From: Singulisphaera acidiphila DSM 18658 | Lineage (GTDB): Bacteria; Planctomycetota; Planctomycetia; Isosphaerales; Isosphaeraceae | Direction of reading: 5' to 3' | DNA: 64,000 nucleotides | NCBI RefSeq assembly: GCF_000242455.2 | Contig: NC_019892.1 | Span: 2,790,001-2,854,000 of the forward strand | Shown here: positions 26,550-36,472 of the stretch, piece after piece | How the letters are laid out: each line of letters opens with the position of its first letter | Numbering within the stretch: position 1 is the first letter of the stretch | Translations under genes and position numbers: made by a program | Notes under the pieces: model-generated | Told to the model about the DNA's origin: nothing | The model's database searches: none | What the model saw: only the letters and a program-made list of their open reading frames with translations

Positions 26550-28120
26550 TGCTTCCTCCCAGCTCCCTAGAGATCGCCCGGCAGACGCTTTTGATCCTCA
26601 TGCCGGAACTCCTCGTCCTCCTCGTGGCGACGGTGATGATGACGGCCGGTGCGTTTGTCCGGCTTCCCAGACGCCTCTGGTGCGGCATTGCCACTGGAAC
26701 CATGGTGGCCGCCCTCTTGATCTTGTTTGGGCTTCGGCATCAGACGATCGACGTTTACTCGGCAATCGCGCTGAACGACGCCTTTTCGTATAACGCGCGG
26801 ATCGTGCTGATCCTGGCCGGGCTCATCGTCTTGGCCTTGGCTCACAACCAGGTCGACGATGCCCGAGCTCCCGAGTTCTTCGGGGCCCTCCTAATGATCA
26901 ACGCCGGCTCGATGCTCGTCGCCGCATCCAACGAGTTGATCTTCCTGTTCGTCGGCCTCGAACTGGTGAGCATGCCGACGTATCTGCTTCTCTATCTCTC
27001 AAGGCGCACGGCGACGACCCAGGAAGCGGCCACGAAGTACTTCTTCCTAAGCCTTTTCTCTTCGGCGTTGCTGCTCTACGGCCTTGCCTTCCTCTACGGC
27101 CTGACCGGGCTCAGCAACCTCAAGGCTCTGGCCTACGTCACGCAGCACATGCCCACGGTCGTGAACCCTAACCTGATGTTGATCGCCTTGGTGTTCATCA
27201 TGGCCGGCCTTGGGTTCCGGGTGGCTGCCGTCCCGTTCCATTTCTATGCTCCCGACGTCTATCAGGGTTCACCCACGGTCATCACGGCCATGCTCGCCTG
27301 GGTCCCCAAGGCCATCGGGTTCCTGGCGATGGCCCGATTGCTGACCTCGGTCGTCTCGGTCGGAGGGACAGGCTTCCTCACCGTCGACCGAGCTGTTGCC
27401 CTGGGATGGATCATGGCGGTGGCGACCATGACGTTGGGGAACACCGTCGCCCTCTTGCAAGACAACCTGAAACGGCTGTTCGCGTACTCGTCCATCGCGC
27501 ACGCAGGTTACTTGCTGGTTGGTATGACCGTCGCGTTCACGAACAGCCCGGGGAGTAATCCGGCATACTTCGGCCTCCAAGGCGTTCTCTTGTACCTTGT
27601 GGCCTATGCCTTGATGACACTGGGCGCCTTCGGCGTGATCATCGCGCTCAGCACTCCCGAGCGGCCGATCGAGAACGTCAATGACCTTGCTGGTCTCGGT
27701 CAGAGCCATCCTGTGATCGCCCTTGCGATGGCCGTCTTCCTCTTCAGTCTCGCCGGGATTCCTCCTCTGGCTGGTTTCTACGGCAAGTTCTCCATCTTCA
27801 TGTCGCTTCTGGAAGCGGCATCCGGCTCGACCTCCTCGATGCTTTGGTGGCTGGCGGTCATCGGCATGCTGAACGCAGCCGTGGGTGCCTATTACTACCT
27901 GCGCATTGTCGTCCTGATGTATCTTCGCCCGGCCCCCTCGACGCCGATCAACCATCGGATTGCCTGGCCGGCCTTGCTCGCCATCGGAACCTGTGCGGTT
28001 CTGTCACTCCTCGTTGGGCAGGCGGCTCCTGTCGTCCGAGCTACCCGCAAGGCAACCCTTGCCGCAACGGAACTGCCCGAACCTGGGGTGCAGCCGATCG
28101 CTCTTGTGAAGGGCCGATAA
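26549..28120 (+). CDS. nuoN: NADH-quinone oxidoreductase subunit N
   Basis: The protein has 523 residues from the ATG at 26549, overlapping the nuoM stop. It is the third antiporter-like subunit: FLFVGLELVSMPTYLLLYLS, FHFYAPDVYQGSPTVITAMLAWVPKAIGF, DNLKRLFAYSSIAHAGYLLVG, and LAGIPPLAGFYGKFSIF are all NuoN-type. It is the last gene of the operon and is followed by a hairpin 14 bases after the stop. Confidence 0.95.
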   Translation: MLPPSSLEIARQTLLILMPELLVLLVATVMMTAGAFVRLPRRLWCGIATGTMVAALLILFGLRHQTIDVYSAIALNDAFSYNARIVLILAGLIVLALAHNQVDDARAPEFFGALLMINAGSMLVAASNELIFLFVGLELVSMPTYLLLYLSRRTATTQEAATKYFFLSLFSSALLLYGLAFLYGLTGLSNLKALAYVTQHMPTVVNPNLMLIALVFIMAGLGFRVAAVPFHFYAPDVYQGSPTVITAMLAWVPKAIGFLAMARLLTSVVSVGGTGFLTVDRAVALGWIMAVATMTLGNTVALLQDNLKRLFAYSSIAHAGYLLVGMTVAFTNSPGSNPAYFGLQGVLLYLVAYALMTLGAFGVIIALSTPERPIENVNDLAGLGQSHPVIALAMAVFLFSLAGIPPLAGFYGKFSIFMSLLEAASGSTSSMLWWLAVIGMLNAAVGAYYYLRIVVLMYLRPAPSTPINHRIAWPALLAIGTCAVLSLLVGQAAPVVRATRKATLAATELPEPGVQPIALVKGR

Positions 28121-28134
28121 GCCGACTGCCGCTT

Positions 28135-28167
28135 GTGACCGGGCGGGGCATCGGCCTGCCCGGTCAC
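28135..28167 (+). terminator. Hairpin after nuoN, probable nuo operon terminator
   Basis: Arms GTGACCGGGC (28135-28144) and GCCCGGTCAC (28158-28167) pair perfectly and can extend inward by three more pairs. There is no T-tract after it. Its position directly after the last nuo gene supports a terminator or 3'-end-protecting role. Confidence 0.55.
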
Positions 28168-28264
28168 GGGTGTGAGAATCTGGCTATTGAGCATACCCAA
28201 GGCGAGAACGAGCCAAAGATAGACCACTCGTGAGAGCCATGGATCACCCTCGGGGACCCTGATC

Positions 28265-29062
28265 ATGGACCACAAGACTGGGGACACGTGGACTTCTGAT
28301 GCCCTTCGTCGCAATGACATCGCCGTCGTCATGCAACGCGTTTTGACGGATCCGGCCTATCTCACTTCACGTGACCACTTTCGCAACACCCCACTTCAGA
28401 CCGCAATCGAATTTCTTCAGGTCGGTCTCGTTGAGTTGATGCTCCAGCAGGGTGCTGATCCTAACGTCGAAGTCGACGATGGCTATACCTGCCTCTTGTC
28501 TGCGATCGAGTCTGATAGTCCCAACTCGATTCCGATCGCCGCGAAGCTCATTGACGGTGGTGCCGATATCCACCGCACCGGGATCAACGGATGGACTCCC
28601 CTGCATATGGCCGCTGCCCGAGGGCATGTCGAGAAAGTACGCTTGCTTCTTGAAGCCGGTTCTCACGTCAATCAGCGAACCGAGATCGACGGCTCCGAAA
28701 CGCCGTTGATGGAGGCCGCTGCCATGGGCCATCCCGAAGTCGTGCAGATGCTCCTGGAATACGGTGCCAACCCGAGGATGCGGGACTCCGTGCACAATTT
28801 TACGCCGCTCGAGAAAGCCCAAGATGCAGCGAGAGGCGCAGATCCTCAAATTTTTGAATACCTCAAATCGGAAGATTTACGGATCGATCCCGACAAAATG
28901 GTTGCGGACCTCGATCTCACCGCCGACCAAAAAGAGATGGCGAAATCCGCGTACATGAATCTCGACATGGCCGAGCAGTATCGCGAAAACGCCGAGCGAC
29001 GTGCACGCGAAGGCAACCATCAAGAGGTGATTCGGATTCTTTCGCGATTCGAAGACGAGTGA
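28265..29062 (+). CDS. Ankyrin-repeat protein
   Basis: The 265-residue protein contains about four ankyrin repeats between residues 40 and 190: NTPLQTAIEFLQVGLVELML, a unit with TCLLSAIE, GWTPLHMAAARGHVEKVRLLL with ADIHRTGIN before it, and ETPLMEAAAMGHPEVVQMLLEY. A helical charged tail follows. No signal peptide is visible, so it is probably a cytoplasmic protein-binding scaffold. The nuo hairpin separates it from nuoN. The partner is unknown. Confidence 0.8.
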   Translation: MDHKTGDTWTSDALRRNDIAVVMQRVLTDPAYLTSRDHFRNTPLQTAIEFLQVGLVELMLQQGADPNVEVDDGYTCLLSAIESDSPNSIPIAAKLIDGGADIHRTGINGWTPLHMAAARGHVEKVRLLLEAGSHVNQRTEIDGSETPLMEAAAMGHPEVVQMLLEYGANPRMRDSVHNFTPLEKAQDAARGADPQIFEYLKSEDLRIDPDKMVADLDLTADQKEMAKSAYMNLDMAEQYRENAERRAREGNHQEVIRILSRFEDE

Positions 29063-29254
29063 TTCGGAACAACAGGCCATTTTGCAGCCCCGGAGCGAGG
29101 CCATACAGTCAGCACGGGCGATCAGCCACCGCTCCAGACAGACGACAATCCCCCAGCCTCGTTGGCCTCGGCTGAGGGATCGAAGTGGTCTGCCCACAGT
29201 TGCACAATCACCCTGTATGTCTCAGAACGCCTTCAGCGTGTGACGTGACTCGCC

Positions 29255-31192
29255 TCATTTGGTGAGGATCATCCGCGCGATGAACATGGCGTCGGTGTCG
29301 GAGTCCTGCGGCCAGATCAAGGTTGTGCCGTTGGTGGTCGTTTCCATCAAGGGATGAGGAAAGGGATCGAGCTTAAACTGAGGGTGGGCCTGGAGGAAGT
29401 TCCGCACGACCTCGGTCGTTTCGGTGGGCGTCACCGTGCAGACCGAGTAGACGAGGGTTCCGCCCGGGCGGACTCCGGCAGACGCCACATGGAGCAAGTG
29501 GGCCTGGGTTTCGGCAAGACGGGTGATCGCCTGGCGGTCGATTGACCAGCGGGCATCGGGGTTGCGCCTCCAGGTGCCGATCGCCGAGCAAGGGGCGTCG
29601 ACGAGCACCCCATCAAAGCTCTTGGCCTTGCCGGGCACGTACCGCCCATCCCATTCCTTGGTCGTCAAGTTGCGGAATGGACTGCGGCGGGCGCGTCGAA
29701 CCGCTTCCTTGAGCCGAGCCGCGTTGACGTCGGTGGCGACGACAAGCCCTTTCCCTTTCATGAGCGATGCGAGGTGGAGCGACTTGCCCCCCGCTCCTGC
29801 GCAGGCATCCCACCAGCGTTCACCCGGGTCGGGATCACAGACCAAGCCCACCGCCTGAGACGCGAGGTCCTGGATCTCGAGCTGGCCGCGCGTGAATGCC
29901 GGCAGGTGATGGACATCTGAGTCGGGGTCGAGCTTGGCCGAGACCGTAAGCCGACGATGGATCCAGGGCTTAATGCCGCTGGCCGTCAATTCGGACCAGA
30001 TCGCGGTTTCGTCGGCCCCTTGCACCCGCACCCAGAGGGAAGGGCGTTTCTGCAAAGCCAGGAGCAACTCGACGAATCGACTCTTCGGTGAACCTCCCCC
30101 CGGAGGGAGCGGCAAGTTTTCCCGGAGCCAGGGGGGGAAGAGACGCCACGGGTCGGCCGTGACGGCGCGACCTTCGAGGAGTCGCTTGAAGCCCTCGGAA
30201 CGTGCCGTCCAGTTTGGGGCGTCGCCCAGGGCGACGAGCCGGGCCGGGTCACGACGCAAGGTTCGCGCCCAGACACGGCAGGCCGGATGGACCGTGGGCG
30301 AATCGAGCAGCCAGGCGTAGAGCAGCCGCTCTTCCGGCTGGACCAGCCCGAGCGGTTCCAACCAGCCGCCCCAACGCAGCAAGGCGAAGGCGCACTGGCT
30401 GATGAACCGATGGTCGGGCGGCGCCAGGTCGCGACGGGGGCGAAGCTCGGCCCCCAGCATCCGGTCGGCTCGCTTCCTGTCCCGCAGTACCTCACGTTCG
30501 ACACGGGTCGCTATCTGGATCGCCGCCTGAGCCAGGGTCTCAACCGAGGCGATGTGGGGAACATCGCGAAGCGCGGGCCCTGCCTGGTTCGGACGATCCG
30601 AGCGGCTTCTCAGCGGTCCTGCCTCGTGGGGAGGCCGGCCCTGGCCCTGACCGAGCGCTGGCCCGCGATCATTGGGGCGATTGCTCCGGCCCTTGCCTCG
30701 GGCCGGTCCTGCCTCCTGCGAGTGGCCACCCCGGCCTTGTTGTGGGCCCGTGTTGTTCGCAAAGAAATTTCGACTTCTTGCGGGACCGACGTCGTTCGAT
30801 GGGAAGTTCCCTCGGCCCTTTGCCGGACCGCCGCTCTGGGCTTGGAAGTTCCGACCTCGCGCCGGACCACCATCATTCGAATGCGAAGGCCCCCGGCCCT
30901 TTGCCGGAGCGCCGCTCTGAGATTGGAAATTCCGACCTTTCGGCGGACCGGCCTCATTCGCGTGCGAGGCCCCTCGGCCTTTGGCCGGGCCTCCTCCCTC
31001 GTTCGAACGATTGCCTCGGCCCTTCGCTGGTCCTGTCTGATCGAAATAGGTGCCTTCAACTTCGGGCGGCCCGCTGGGACCCGGTCCCGAAAGACGTTTT
31101 CCGTCAAATTTCTTGGAGCCGGTCTTGGGCATGGCCCGCGACGCCGTTTTGGGTCGGGGACGCGAAGTCGGACGGTTCGGTCGTCGGTTCAT
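29255..31192 (-). CDS. RsmB/NOP2-type RNA (cytosine-C5) methyltransferase with repetitive low-complexity N-terminus
   Basis: The protein has 645 residues. The C-terminal half is a class I SAM methyltransferase of the RsmB/NSUN family: DACAGAGGKSLHLASLMKG (SAM site), DVNAARLKEAVRRA, then the two active-site Cys regions DAPCSAIGTWRRNPD (near residue 530) and YSVCTVTPTETTEVV (near 584). This predicts an rRNA m5C methylase. The first ~210 residues are built from imperfect repeats of GPAKGRG / GGPARGRNF type, rich in Gly, Pro, Arg, Lys, Asn and Ser. Typical RsmB (about 430 residues) lacks this and instead has a NusB-like domain. The tail resembles RGG-type RNA-binding disorder. Confidence 0.88.
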   Translation of the reverse strand: MNRRPNRPTSRPRPKTASRAMPKTGSKKFDGKRLSGPGPSGPPEVEGTYFDQTGPAKGRGNRSNEGGGPAKGRGASHANEAGPPKGRNFQSQSGAPAKGRGPSHSNDGGPARGRNFQAQSGGPAKGRGNFPSNDVGPARSRNFFANNTGPQQGRGGHSQEAGPARGKGRSNRPNDRGPALGQGQGRPPHEAGPLRSRSDRPNQAGPALRDVPHIASVETLAQAAIQIATRVEREVLRDRKRADRMLGAELRPRRDLAPPDHRFISQCAFALLRWGGWLEPLGLVQPEERLLYAWLLDSPTVHPACRVWARTLRRDPARLVALGDAPNWTARSEGFKRLLEGRAVTADPWRLFPPWLRENLPLPPGGGSPKSRFVELLLALQKRPSLWVRVQGADETAIWSELTASGIKPWIHRRLTVSAKLDPDSDVHHLPAFTRGQLEIQDLASQAVGLVCDPDPGERWWDACAGAGGKSLHLASLMKGKGLVVATDVNAARLKEAVRRARRSPFRNLTTKEWDGRYVPGKAKSFDGVLVDAPCSAIGTWRRNPDARWSIDRQAITRLAETQAHLLHVASAGVRPGGTLVYSVCTVTPTETTEVVRNFLQAHPQFKLDPFPHPLMETTTNGTTLIWPQDSDTDAMFIARMILTK

Positions 31193-31244
31193 ATCGTTCG
31201 GATAATCAAGGTCAGAATTTTGGAAGGTTTATTTTCAAGGGGGA

Positions 31245-33305
31245 TCAGCGGCGCGGGCGGCGCTTGGCCGATTTGCGATCAGGTCGATAGCCGGTCGATT
31301 GCGGGTTGGCCTGCTTCGCCTCCGACTCGCCAGCGGGCTTGGGAATCGTGTGAACGTAACGTCCTTCGCCCAGTGCTCGGTTAGCCTTGGCCATTCTCGC
31401 TTGCAAGGCGGCCTTGGGCGGGTTGGCCGGAATCAAGGCATCGCAGCCCGAGCCAATCAGCTCCTGCCGTCCTGCCTTTTGAAGCGCCTCGCGCACTTCG
31501 AAGTAATTCTCGGGCTTGAAGAACTGAAGCAAGGCACGCTGGAGCTTGCGGTCGCGAAGATTCCGAGCCGTGTAAACCTCTTCGCCCGTGAACGGATCAA
31601 GACCCGTGTAATACATGCAGGTGGCGACATCAAACGGCGCCGGGATGAAGTCTTGAACCTGATCCGGTCGGTAGCCGTTGCGCTTCAGGAAGAGCGCTAG
31701 GTCGATCATCGCGTCCAAGTCGCTCCCGGGGTGCGACGCAATGAAGTAGGGCACGAGGAACTGCTTCGGTTTCCCCGCCGTGGCACTCGCCTCTTTGAAT
31801 GCGTCGGCGAAGCCCTCGTAGTCATTGACTTCAGGCTTCTTCATGCGCTTCAAGACTTCGGGGTCGGTGTGCTCGGGAGCGACCTTGAGATGGCCGCCCA
31901 CGTGGTGCCCCGCGAGTTCCACCATGTACTCGGGGGACCGCTGCGCCAGGTCCATGCGAACCCCAGAGGCAACCATCACCTTGCGAACCCCTGGAATCTC
32001 GCGACTCTCACGCATCAGTTGGACGAGCGGGCCGTGGTCGGTTCCCAGCAGCTTGCAGATCTTGGGATGCACGCAGGACTGTCGCTTGCACTTGGCTTCC
32101 ACTTCAGGCCGAGTGCATCGCATCTGGTACATGTTGGCGGTCGGACCGCCGATGTCCGAGACGATGCCCGAGAAGCTCGGTTCCTCACCCATCTTCCGAA
32201 TTTCGGACAGGACCGACTCTTGAGAACGCGACTGGATGATCCGCCCTTGATGCGCGGTGATCGAGCAGAAGGTACAGCCACCGAAGCAGCCACGCATGAT
32301 CGTGACCGAATCCTTCACGGTCTCGAACGCGGGGATCTTCTCGTTCTTGTATTTCGGATGCGGCCGCCGTGTGTAAGGCAGGCCGTAGATCCGGTCCATG
32401 TCGTCCTGGCTGATCGGCAGAGCAGGGGGATTAACGACGACGGCCTGGCGATCGTGGTACTGAACCAGCCGCTTGGCGTTGAGCGGGTTGGTCTCCTGAT
32501 GAATGATCCTGGTGGCCTGGGCAAACTTGTGACGATCGGTTTTGACTTCTTCAAACGTGGGGAGCACGAACGCATCGTCGGGCGGGGTTTCTTTCGCCCC
32601 GAGTGTATAGGCGACCCCGCGCATGTCGCGAAGGTCACGCACCGATTCTCCGGCGGCGAGCCGACGAGCAAGTTCGACGATCGGCTGTTCGCCCATGCCG
32701 AAGACGAGGAGGTCGGCCTTGGCGTCGAGCAGGATCGACCGCTTGACGGTATCGCTCCAGTAGTCGTAGTGCGCCAGCCTTCGTAAGGACGCCTCGACCC
32801 CGCCAGCGATCACCGGAACGCCTGGGAAGGCCTCTCGGGCGCGCTGACAGTAGGGCATGGTCGCTCGGTCGGGCCGGAGCCCGATCCGCCCGCCCGGGCT
32901 GTAGGCGTCGTCGTTGCGGACCTTCTTATTCGCGGTGTAGTGGTTGATCATGCTGTCCATGTTCCCGGCACTGATGCCGAAGAACAGGCGCGGACGACCA
33001 AACTCCCGCCAAGGATCCGCACTACGCCAGTCCGGCTGGCTCAGGATCGCCACGCGAAATCCGGCCGCCTCCAAGATCCGCCCGAGAATTCCCATCGCAA
33101 ACGCCGGGTGATCGACGTACGCGTCCCCCGTGACGAAGACGACGTCAACCTCATTCCAGCCCCGGCGTTCCATCTCTGCCCGGGAGGCGGGCAGGTGGGG
33201 CAGCGCGAGCGGAACCAAAGGCAGGACCGGTAGTTGCGTCGGTGCTACGTTGGGGTTCGCATTGCGAGAAGAACAGGGGGGTGGTGCGACGGTCCCGGTC
33301 GTCAT
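31245..33305 (-). CDS. YgiQ family radical SAM protein
   Basis: The 686-residue protein matches the YgiQ/UPF0313 family. A B12-binding-like N-terminal region ([23 protein letters not shown]) precedes the radical SAM core with [13 protein letters not shown] near residues 338-350, a Cx3Cx2C cluster. [13 protein letters not shown] and [17 protein letters not shown] are further family signatures. The C-terminus is basic and probably disordered. The reaction is unknown for the family as a whole. The gene follows the GT2 gene by 84 bases and precedes the methyltransferase by 52 bases, all on the - strand. Confidence 0.92.
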   Translation of the reverse strand: MTTGTVAPPPCSSRNANPNVAPTQLPVLPLVPLALPHLPASRAEMERRGWNEVDVVFVTGDAYVDHPAFAMGILGRILEAAGFRVAILSQPDWRSADPWREFGRPRLFFGISAGNMDSMINHYTANKKVRNDDAYSPGGRIGLRPDRATMPYCQRAREAFPGVPVIAGGVEASLRRLAHYDYWSDTVKRSILLDAKADLLVFGMGEQPIVELARRLAAGESVRDLRDMRGVAYTLGAKETPPDDAFVLPTFEEVKTDRHKFAQATRIIHQETNPLNAKRLVQYHDRQAVVVNPPALPISQDDMDRIYGLPYTRRPHPKYKNEKIPAFETVKDSVTIMRGCFGGCTFCSITAHQGRIIQSRSQESVLSEIRKMGEEPSFSGIVSDIGGPTANMYQMRCTRPEVEAKCKRQSCVHPKICKLLGTDHGPLVQLMRESREIPGVRKVMVASGVRMDLAQRSPEYMVELAGHHVGGHLKVAPEHTDPEVLKRMKKPEVNDYEGFADAFKEASATAGKPKQFLVPYFIASHPGSDLDAMIDLALFLKRNGYRPDQVQDFIPAPFDVATCMYYTGLDPFTGEEVYTARNLRDRKLQRALLQFFKPENYFEVREALQKAGRQELIGSGCDALIPANPPKAALQARMAKANRALGEGRYVHTIPKPAGESEAKQANPQSTGYRPDRKSAKRRPRR

Positions 33306-33389
33306 GCGAAGTTGAATGCCTCGAAAAAAGGGGCAATGAGTCCGAACCTTCTATTATCGCGTTTGTCGACCGTTGGGGACAAGGGTGAT

Positions 33390-34418
33390 TCAGACTGGTT
33401 GCGAAATCGCCGGATCGTTTTTGAGGTCGCTCGAGCGGTGGCGAAGATACCAACGCCGGGTCAGTTCGGGTGCGGCGACCAATGCGGCCATGGAGAGTGC
33501 GAGCCTGGGATCGAGCGCGATCGTCTTCAAAATTCCACGGTCGAGTGCGACCGCCCGATGCAAGCATGCTCGAGCCGCAGTCGAGTCGCCTCGACCCAGG
33601 CAGTCGTGGGCGCGATTCAAGTAGGCCCGCGCGAGCCGGCGTTGGGCCGCCTTCTGACTCAGTATTCGCTCCTCGTGAGACTCAATTCGCTCAAACAGAC
33701 GGCTTTGGAGCCGCTCAATCTCTTCCAGATCCTTGGTCCCAACCTTGAAACGATGGGTCTCGCTGGCAGGATGCCAGCGCATCGACACAGTGGGTCGGGC
33801 AAGCCAGGTCACAGCCCAATCGTTCGCGACCCGGCCCCAGAAGTCCCAGTCCAAGACGTAGCGATACGAAGGGTCGAAGCCACCGGCGCCCTCGTATGCC
33901 TTTTTTCGGAGGGTCACGGCCGAACAGCGCAAGGGGTTGCGGACCAACAACTCTGAGAGAAACGTGCCCGGCTCAAAACGATGATCGACCGGTGCGATTC
34001 GGCTGCGTTCGACAATCGTTTCGGAGACGGCTTGTCCCTGGTCGTCGATGACCAGAGCTTCGCTACAAACGATTCCCACATCCGGATTTGCGTCGAAGGC
34101 ACGGACGTGGGCGGCAAGGTGGCCCGGTTCCATCCGATCGTCCTGGTGGAAGATCGCAATCAGGGGAGTTCGGCAGAGGGCGACGCATTGGTTCCAGTTG
34201 CCGGCCAGGCCAAGGCGTTCGCTGTTGATCTGGATCCGAACCCGGTCCCCAGCGAGCGTGCGAGCAATCTCAAGCGTCTCATCATCGGATTGGTCATCGG
34301 AGATAATGAGGTCGTAGGAAGCACCCTCCTGAAGCAGGATACCCCGAATCGCCTCAGGCAGATGCCGCGATCCTTGATAGGTGGGGATGGCGACCGTGAT
34401 TTTCGGGCTCTCGTCCAC
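33390..34418 (-). CDS. Family 2 glycosyltransferase
   Basis: The 342-residue protein begins with the GT-A fold signature KITVAIPTYQGSRHLPEAI, followed by IISDDQSDDET (nucleotide-sugar Asp) and FHQDDRMEPGHL (DxD-like metal site). DWDFWGRVANDW is the typical acceptor-side ED-like region. The remaining ~110 residues are helical and end without membrane anchors. It transfers a sugar to an unknown acceptor, probably for surface polysaccharide. Confidence 0.88.
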   Translation of the reverse strand: MDESPKITVAIPTYQGSRHLPEAIRGILLQEGASYDLIISDDQSDDETLEIARTLAGDRVRIQINSERLGLAGNWNQCVALCRTPLIAIFHQDDRMEPGHLAAHVRAFDANPDVGIVCSEALVIDDQGQAVSETIVERSRIAPVDHRFEPGTFLSELLVRNPLRCSAVTLRKKAYEGAGGFDPSYRYVLDWDFWGRVANDWAVTWLARPTVSMRWHPASETHRFKVGTKDLEEIERLQSRLFERIESHEERILSQKAAQRRLARAYLNRAHDCLGRGDSTAARACLHRAVALDRGILKTIALDPRLALSMAALVAAPELTRRWYLRHRSSDLKNDPAISQPV

Positions 34419-34470
34419 GGTCGACCCCTCATCTCACCACCGTTCGGTCGGGCAGTCGAATTCAAGCCTC

Positions 34471-34779
34471 TCAGCCACGAAACGGGAGGGCCAGCCGCTC
34501 GAGAGTCTCCCAGGTATAGAGCCCGGACGAGTGACCGTCGTTCCATCCCAGCCGGATCGCGTAGTTCCCGATCGGTTCCATACCTTCAAGCTTCAGGTCG
34601 GGCCGAATCGTACTCGGGTCGAGGATCAGTTCCCCAGTCCATTCGTTGCGGCAAGACGCACAGGGGCATTCACCTCGGAGATGCTTGTAGGGGATGCGAA
34701 CGGCGGCTTGATTCTCCCAGGTCAGTTCCAGGATCTGCTCGCTCTGAAGGGCGCGGATGTTGGCAGGTGCGTCGCTCAT
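34471..34779 (-). CDS. DUF971 domain protein
   Basis: The 102-residue protein matches the DUF971 family, the domain found N-terminal to gamma-butyrobetaine hydroxylases and alone in many bacteria. It has the Cys/His-type metal site GECPCASCRNEWTGE and the conserved end GNYAIRLGWNDGHSSGLYTWETL. Members are often linked to Fe-S or Mrp proteins, but no such neighbour is visible here. It is 52 bases upstream of the GT2 gene in the same direction. Confidence 0.85.
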   Translation of the reverse strand: MSDAPANIRALQSEQILELTWENQAAVRIPYKHLRGECPCASCRNEWTGELILDPSTIRPDLKLEGMEPIGNYAIRLGWNDGHSSGLYTWETLERLALPFRG

Positions 34780-34868
34780 CAGGGGACTCGAATTCAGGCG
34801 AAGGGGTGGCGCTCACAAGGATCGAGACTACCATAAGAAAGGCGGGTTGAGAAATGAGGGAGGCCACG

Positions 34869-35108
34869 ATGGGACGATTCTTAGTGAAGGCGAACAGCGT
34901 CAACGCCGTCCGGAAGGCGCTGGGACGAGCCCCAGGGGGCGTCCGCGTCGTCGGGCGGTTCGACCGCGAAACGATTGAATGCGCTCACACAATGGAAGCG
35001 CATAGCCTGTCACGCCACTGGCCGGTGGTCGTGAGCCGTCTCGCGAAGGCGGGTCTCACAGTGGTCGAAAAGCCTCCGGAGCAGCACACCGACGAACAGA
35101 ACCACTGA
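34869..35108 (+). CDS. Small protein of unknown function
   Basis: The protein has 79 residues from the ATG at 34869, which is preceded by GGGAGG at good spacing; an earlier in-frame start at 34854 is possible. No signal peptide, membrane segment or known domain is visible. The sequence is basic in the first half (VKANSVNAVRKALGRAP) and ends PPEQHTDEQNH. It is divergent from the DUF971 gene. The ribosome binding site supports it as real; function cannot be inferred. Confidence 0.45.
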   Translation: MGRFLVKANSVNAVRKALGRAPGGVRVVGRFDRETIECAHTMEAHSLSRHWPVVVSRLAKAGLTVVEKPPEQHTDEQNH

Positions 35109-35431
35109 TTTGCGAGCAAAAGCACAAAGATTTGCCGACTTTTAAGATAGGCATGGCAATCAGACAACCTATCTCCCACGGCTAACGGGCCAACGAATGC
35201 GTGAATGCTAGCATAGCAAACCTAGAGCCATCGCGACATGCCCACGCCGCGACGTGTCCGAGGGTGGGCGGCTGTGAGTGGCGTGCCGCCGCCGAACGGA
35301 GGCAGGTTTCAATGCGGATGATCTGATTTAGCCAATCGAGTCACCGCAGAAATTTAGCGGCGACATGCGCGGTTCCATATTCACCCATCGAGCCAGTAGA
35401 ATCTCAGGTCATTACGCAATTAAAAAAAAGC
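35109..35431. other. Intergenic region at the start of the AT-richer block
   Basis: These 323 bases contain no supported gene. Base composition shifts to AT-rich here. An A8 run on + at 35423-35430 (T8 on -) lies just downstream of the distal stop of the DUF1559 frame and could end its transcript, although no hairpin sits directly before it. Confidence 0.4.
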
Positions 35432-35518
35432 TTAATGGCCGTCAATTGAGACTACCTCGCCACCTGAGCGGGTGGCGATGGCCCGCCAGACATTCAATGC
35501 AATTGAGTTGTTGGTGAA

Positions 35519-36472
35519 TCAAACGCTTCCATCCATGCTCATAACATTGACTCCTACGGCATGATAACTCCTCGCCGTGAACACTCCTTCATGAAGAGTA
35601 CGATGGTGGATTCCCTCTTGACTGGCGTCAAGTGAACAATCCAAGATCGAACTATTTGGGGTTAAGCAGTGATTATAGTTAGAGAAATGGAATCCCGAAA
35701 GGAACCAACTCTCGCCACCCCGCGACTCGATGAGCGAACTTGGAGAAACCGAGGCACAAATGGCCACCGCCCAATCAGGGCCATTGCGCTTTCCCTGGTC
35801 ACCGATCATCGTTAGATAGTAATCTCCCGGCGTTTGCGTTCCCCGAGTCCAATCGCCCTGGATCCGTTCGGATACACCAACCGTATTGGATAAACCATCG
35901 AAAAAGTCGGCGGGACCGTAAGATCGGTGCGAGGTAAATGGTCCTGAACGAGACGCGGGAAGTTTGTCAATAGCCGCGTGCCAAGGAGTAGGACCAACAT
36001 TGTAACGATAACAGTTCCGCCCAAATCCAATCACCGGAGAGATTCTGTCTGATGGGCACAGGAACACATCCAAGTGAGCCATCATTACGCTGCGGTTTGC
36101 TCGAAGCGCAAACGACATTGATGGTATATAAGTGAAGTTGATTGCATTATAAATAGCAGGCATATCAAGCTCAGAAAGCATTCGAGCGGACGGACTGAAG
36201 TAATGTGCCGAATATGAAACATGACTCAATTCGCTTACCCCAGAAGAAGAATTGATAGCGGGGTAGTACGCATGCAGGGAACTGTATGCATTTAATGCAA
36301 TCCCGATCTGCTTCATATGGTTGATACACTCGATTCTCCTCGCAGCCGCGCGTGCATTCTGAACGGCCGGGAGCGTAACACCAGCTAACAGGCCAATTAC
36401 CCCGACGACCACAAGTAGCTCGATTAGGGTGAATCCCCTCCGCGAACGTAAAGGAGTTGACGAATCAAGCAC
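35519..36472 (-). CDS. DUF1559 pseudopilin-like protein; conserved C-terminal tail lies after an in-frame TGA
   Basis: The 317-residue frame starts at a GTG (GAGG 7 bases upstream) that overlaps the upstream gene by 8 bases. The N-terminus is a type IV prepilin-like leader, [21 protein letters not shown], with cleavage after the Gly, followed by the DUF1559 domain typical of planctomycetes. Near the end is the H-x9-DG motif ([12 protein letters not shown]). The frame stops right after DGSV at TGA (35519-35521). Beyond that stop the same frame continues for 28 codons to a TAA at 35432-35434, reading FTNNSIALNVWRAIATRSG and onward, which is the usual DUF1559 C-terminal pattern. A CGA-to-TGA change at a usual Arg position would explain this. 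It is either a fresh nonsense mutation or a readthrough site. Confidence 0.85.
   Translation of the reverse strand: MLDSSTPLRSRRGFTLIELLVVVGVIGLLAGVTLPAVQNARAAARRIECINHMKQIGIALNAYSSLHAYYPAINSSSGVSELSHVSYSAHYFSPSARMLSELDMPAIYNAINFTYIPSMSFALRANRSVMMAHLDVFLCPSDRISPVIGFGRNCYRYNVGPTPWHAAIDKLPASRSGPFTSHRSYGPADFFDGLSNTVGVSERIQGDWTRGTQTPGDYYLTMIGDQGKRNGPDWAVAICASVSPSSLIESRGGESWFLSGFHFSNYNHCLTPNSSILDCSLDASQEGIHHRTLHEGVFTARSYHAVGVNVMSMDGSV

Noticed and set aside
35457..35478. 8-bp hairpin (TCGCCACC / GGTGGCGA) after the DUF1559 stop, first read as a terminator
   Set aside because: It lies inside the conserved tail codons after the in-frame TGA (IATRSGGE), so it is better explained as former or still-used coding sequence; no T-tract follows directly.
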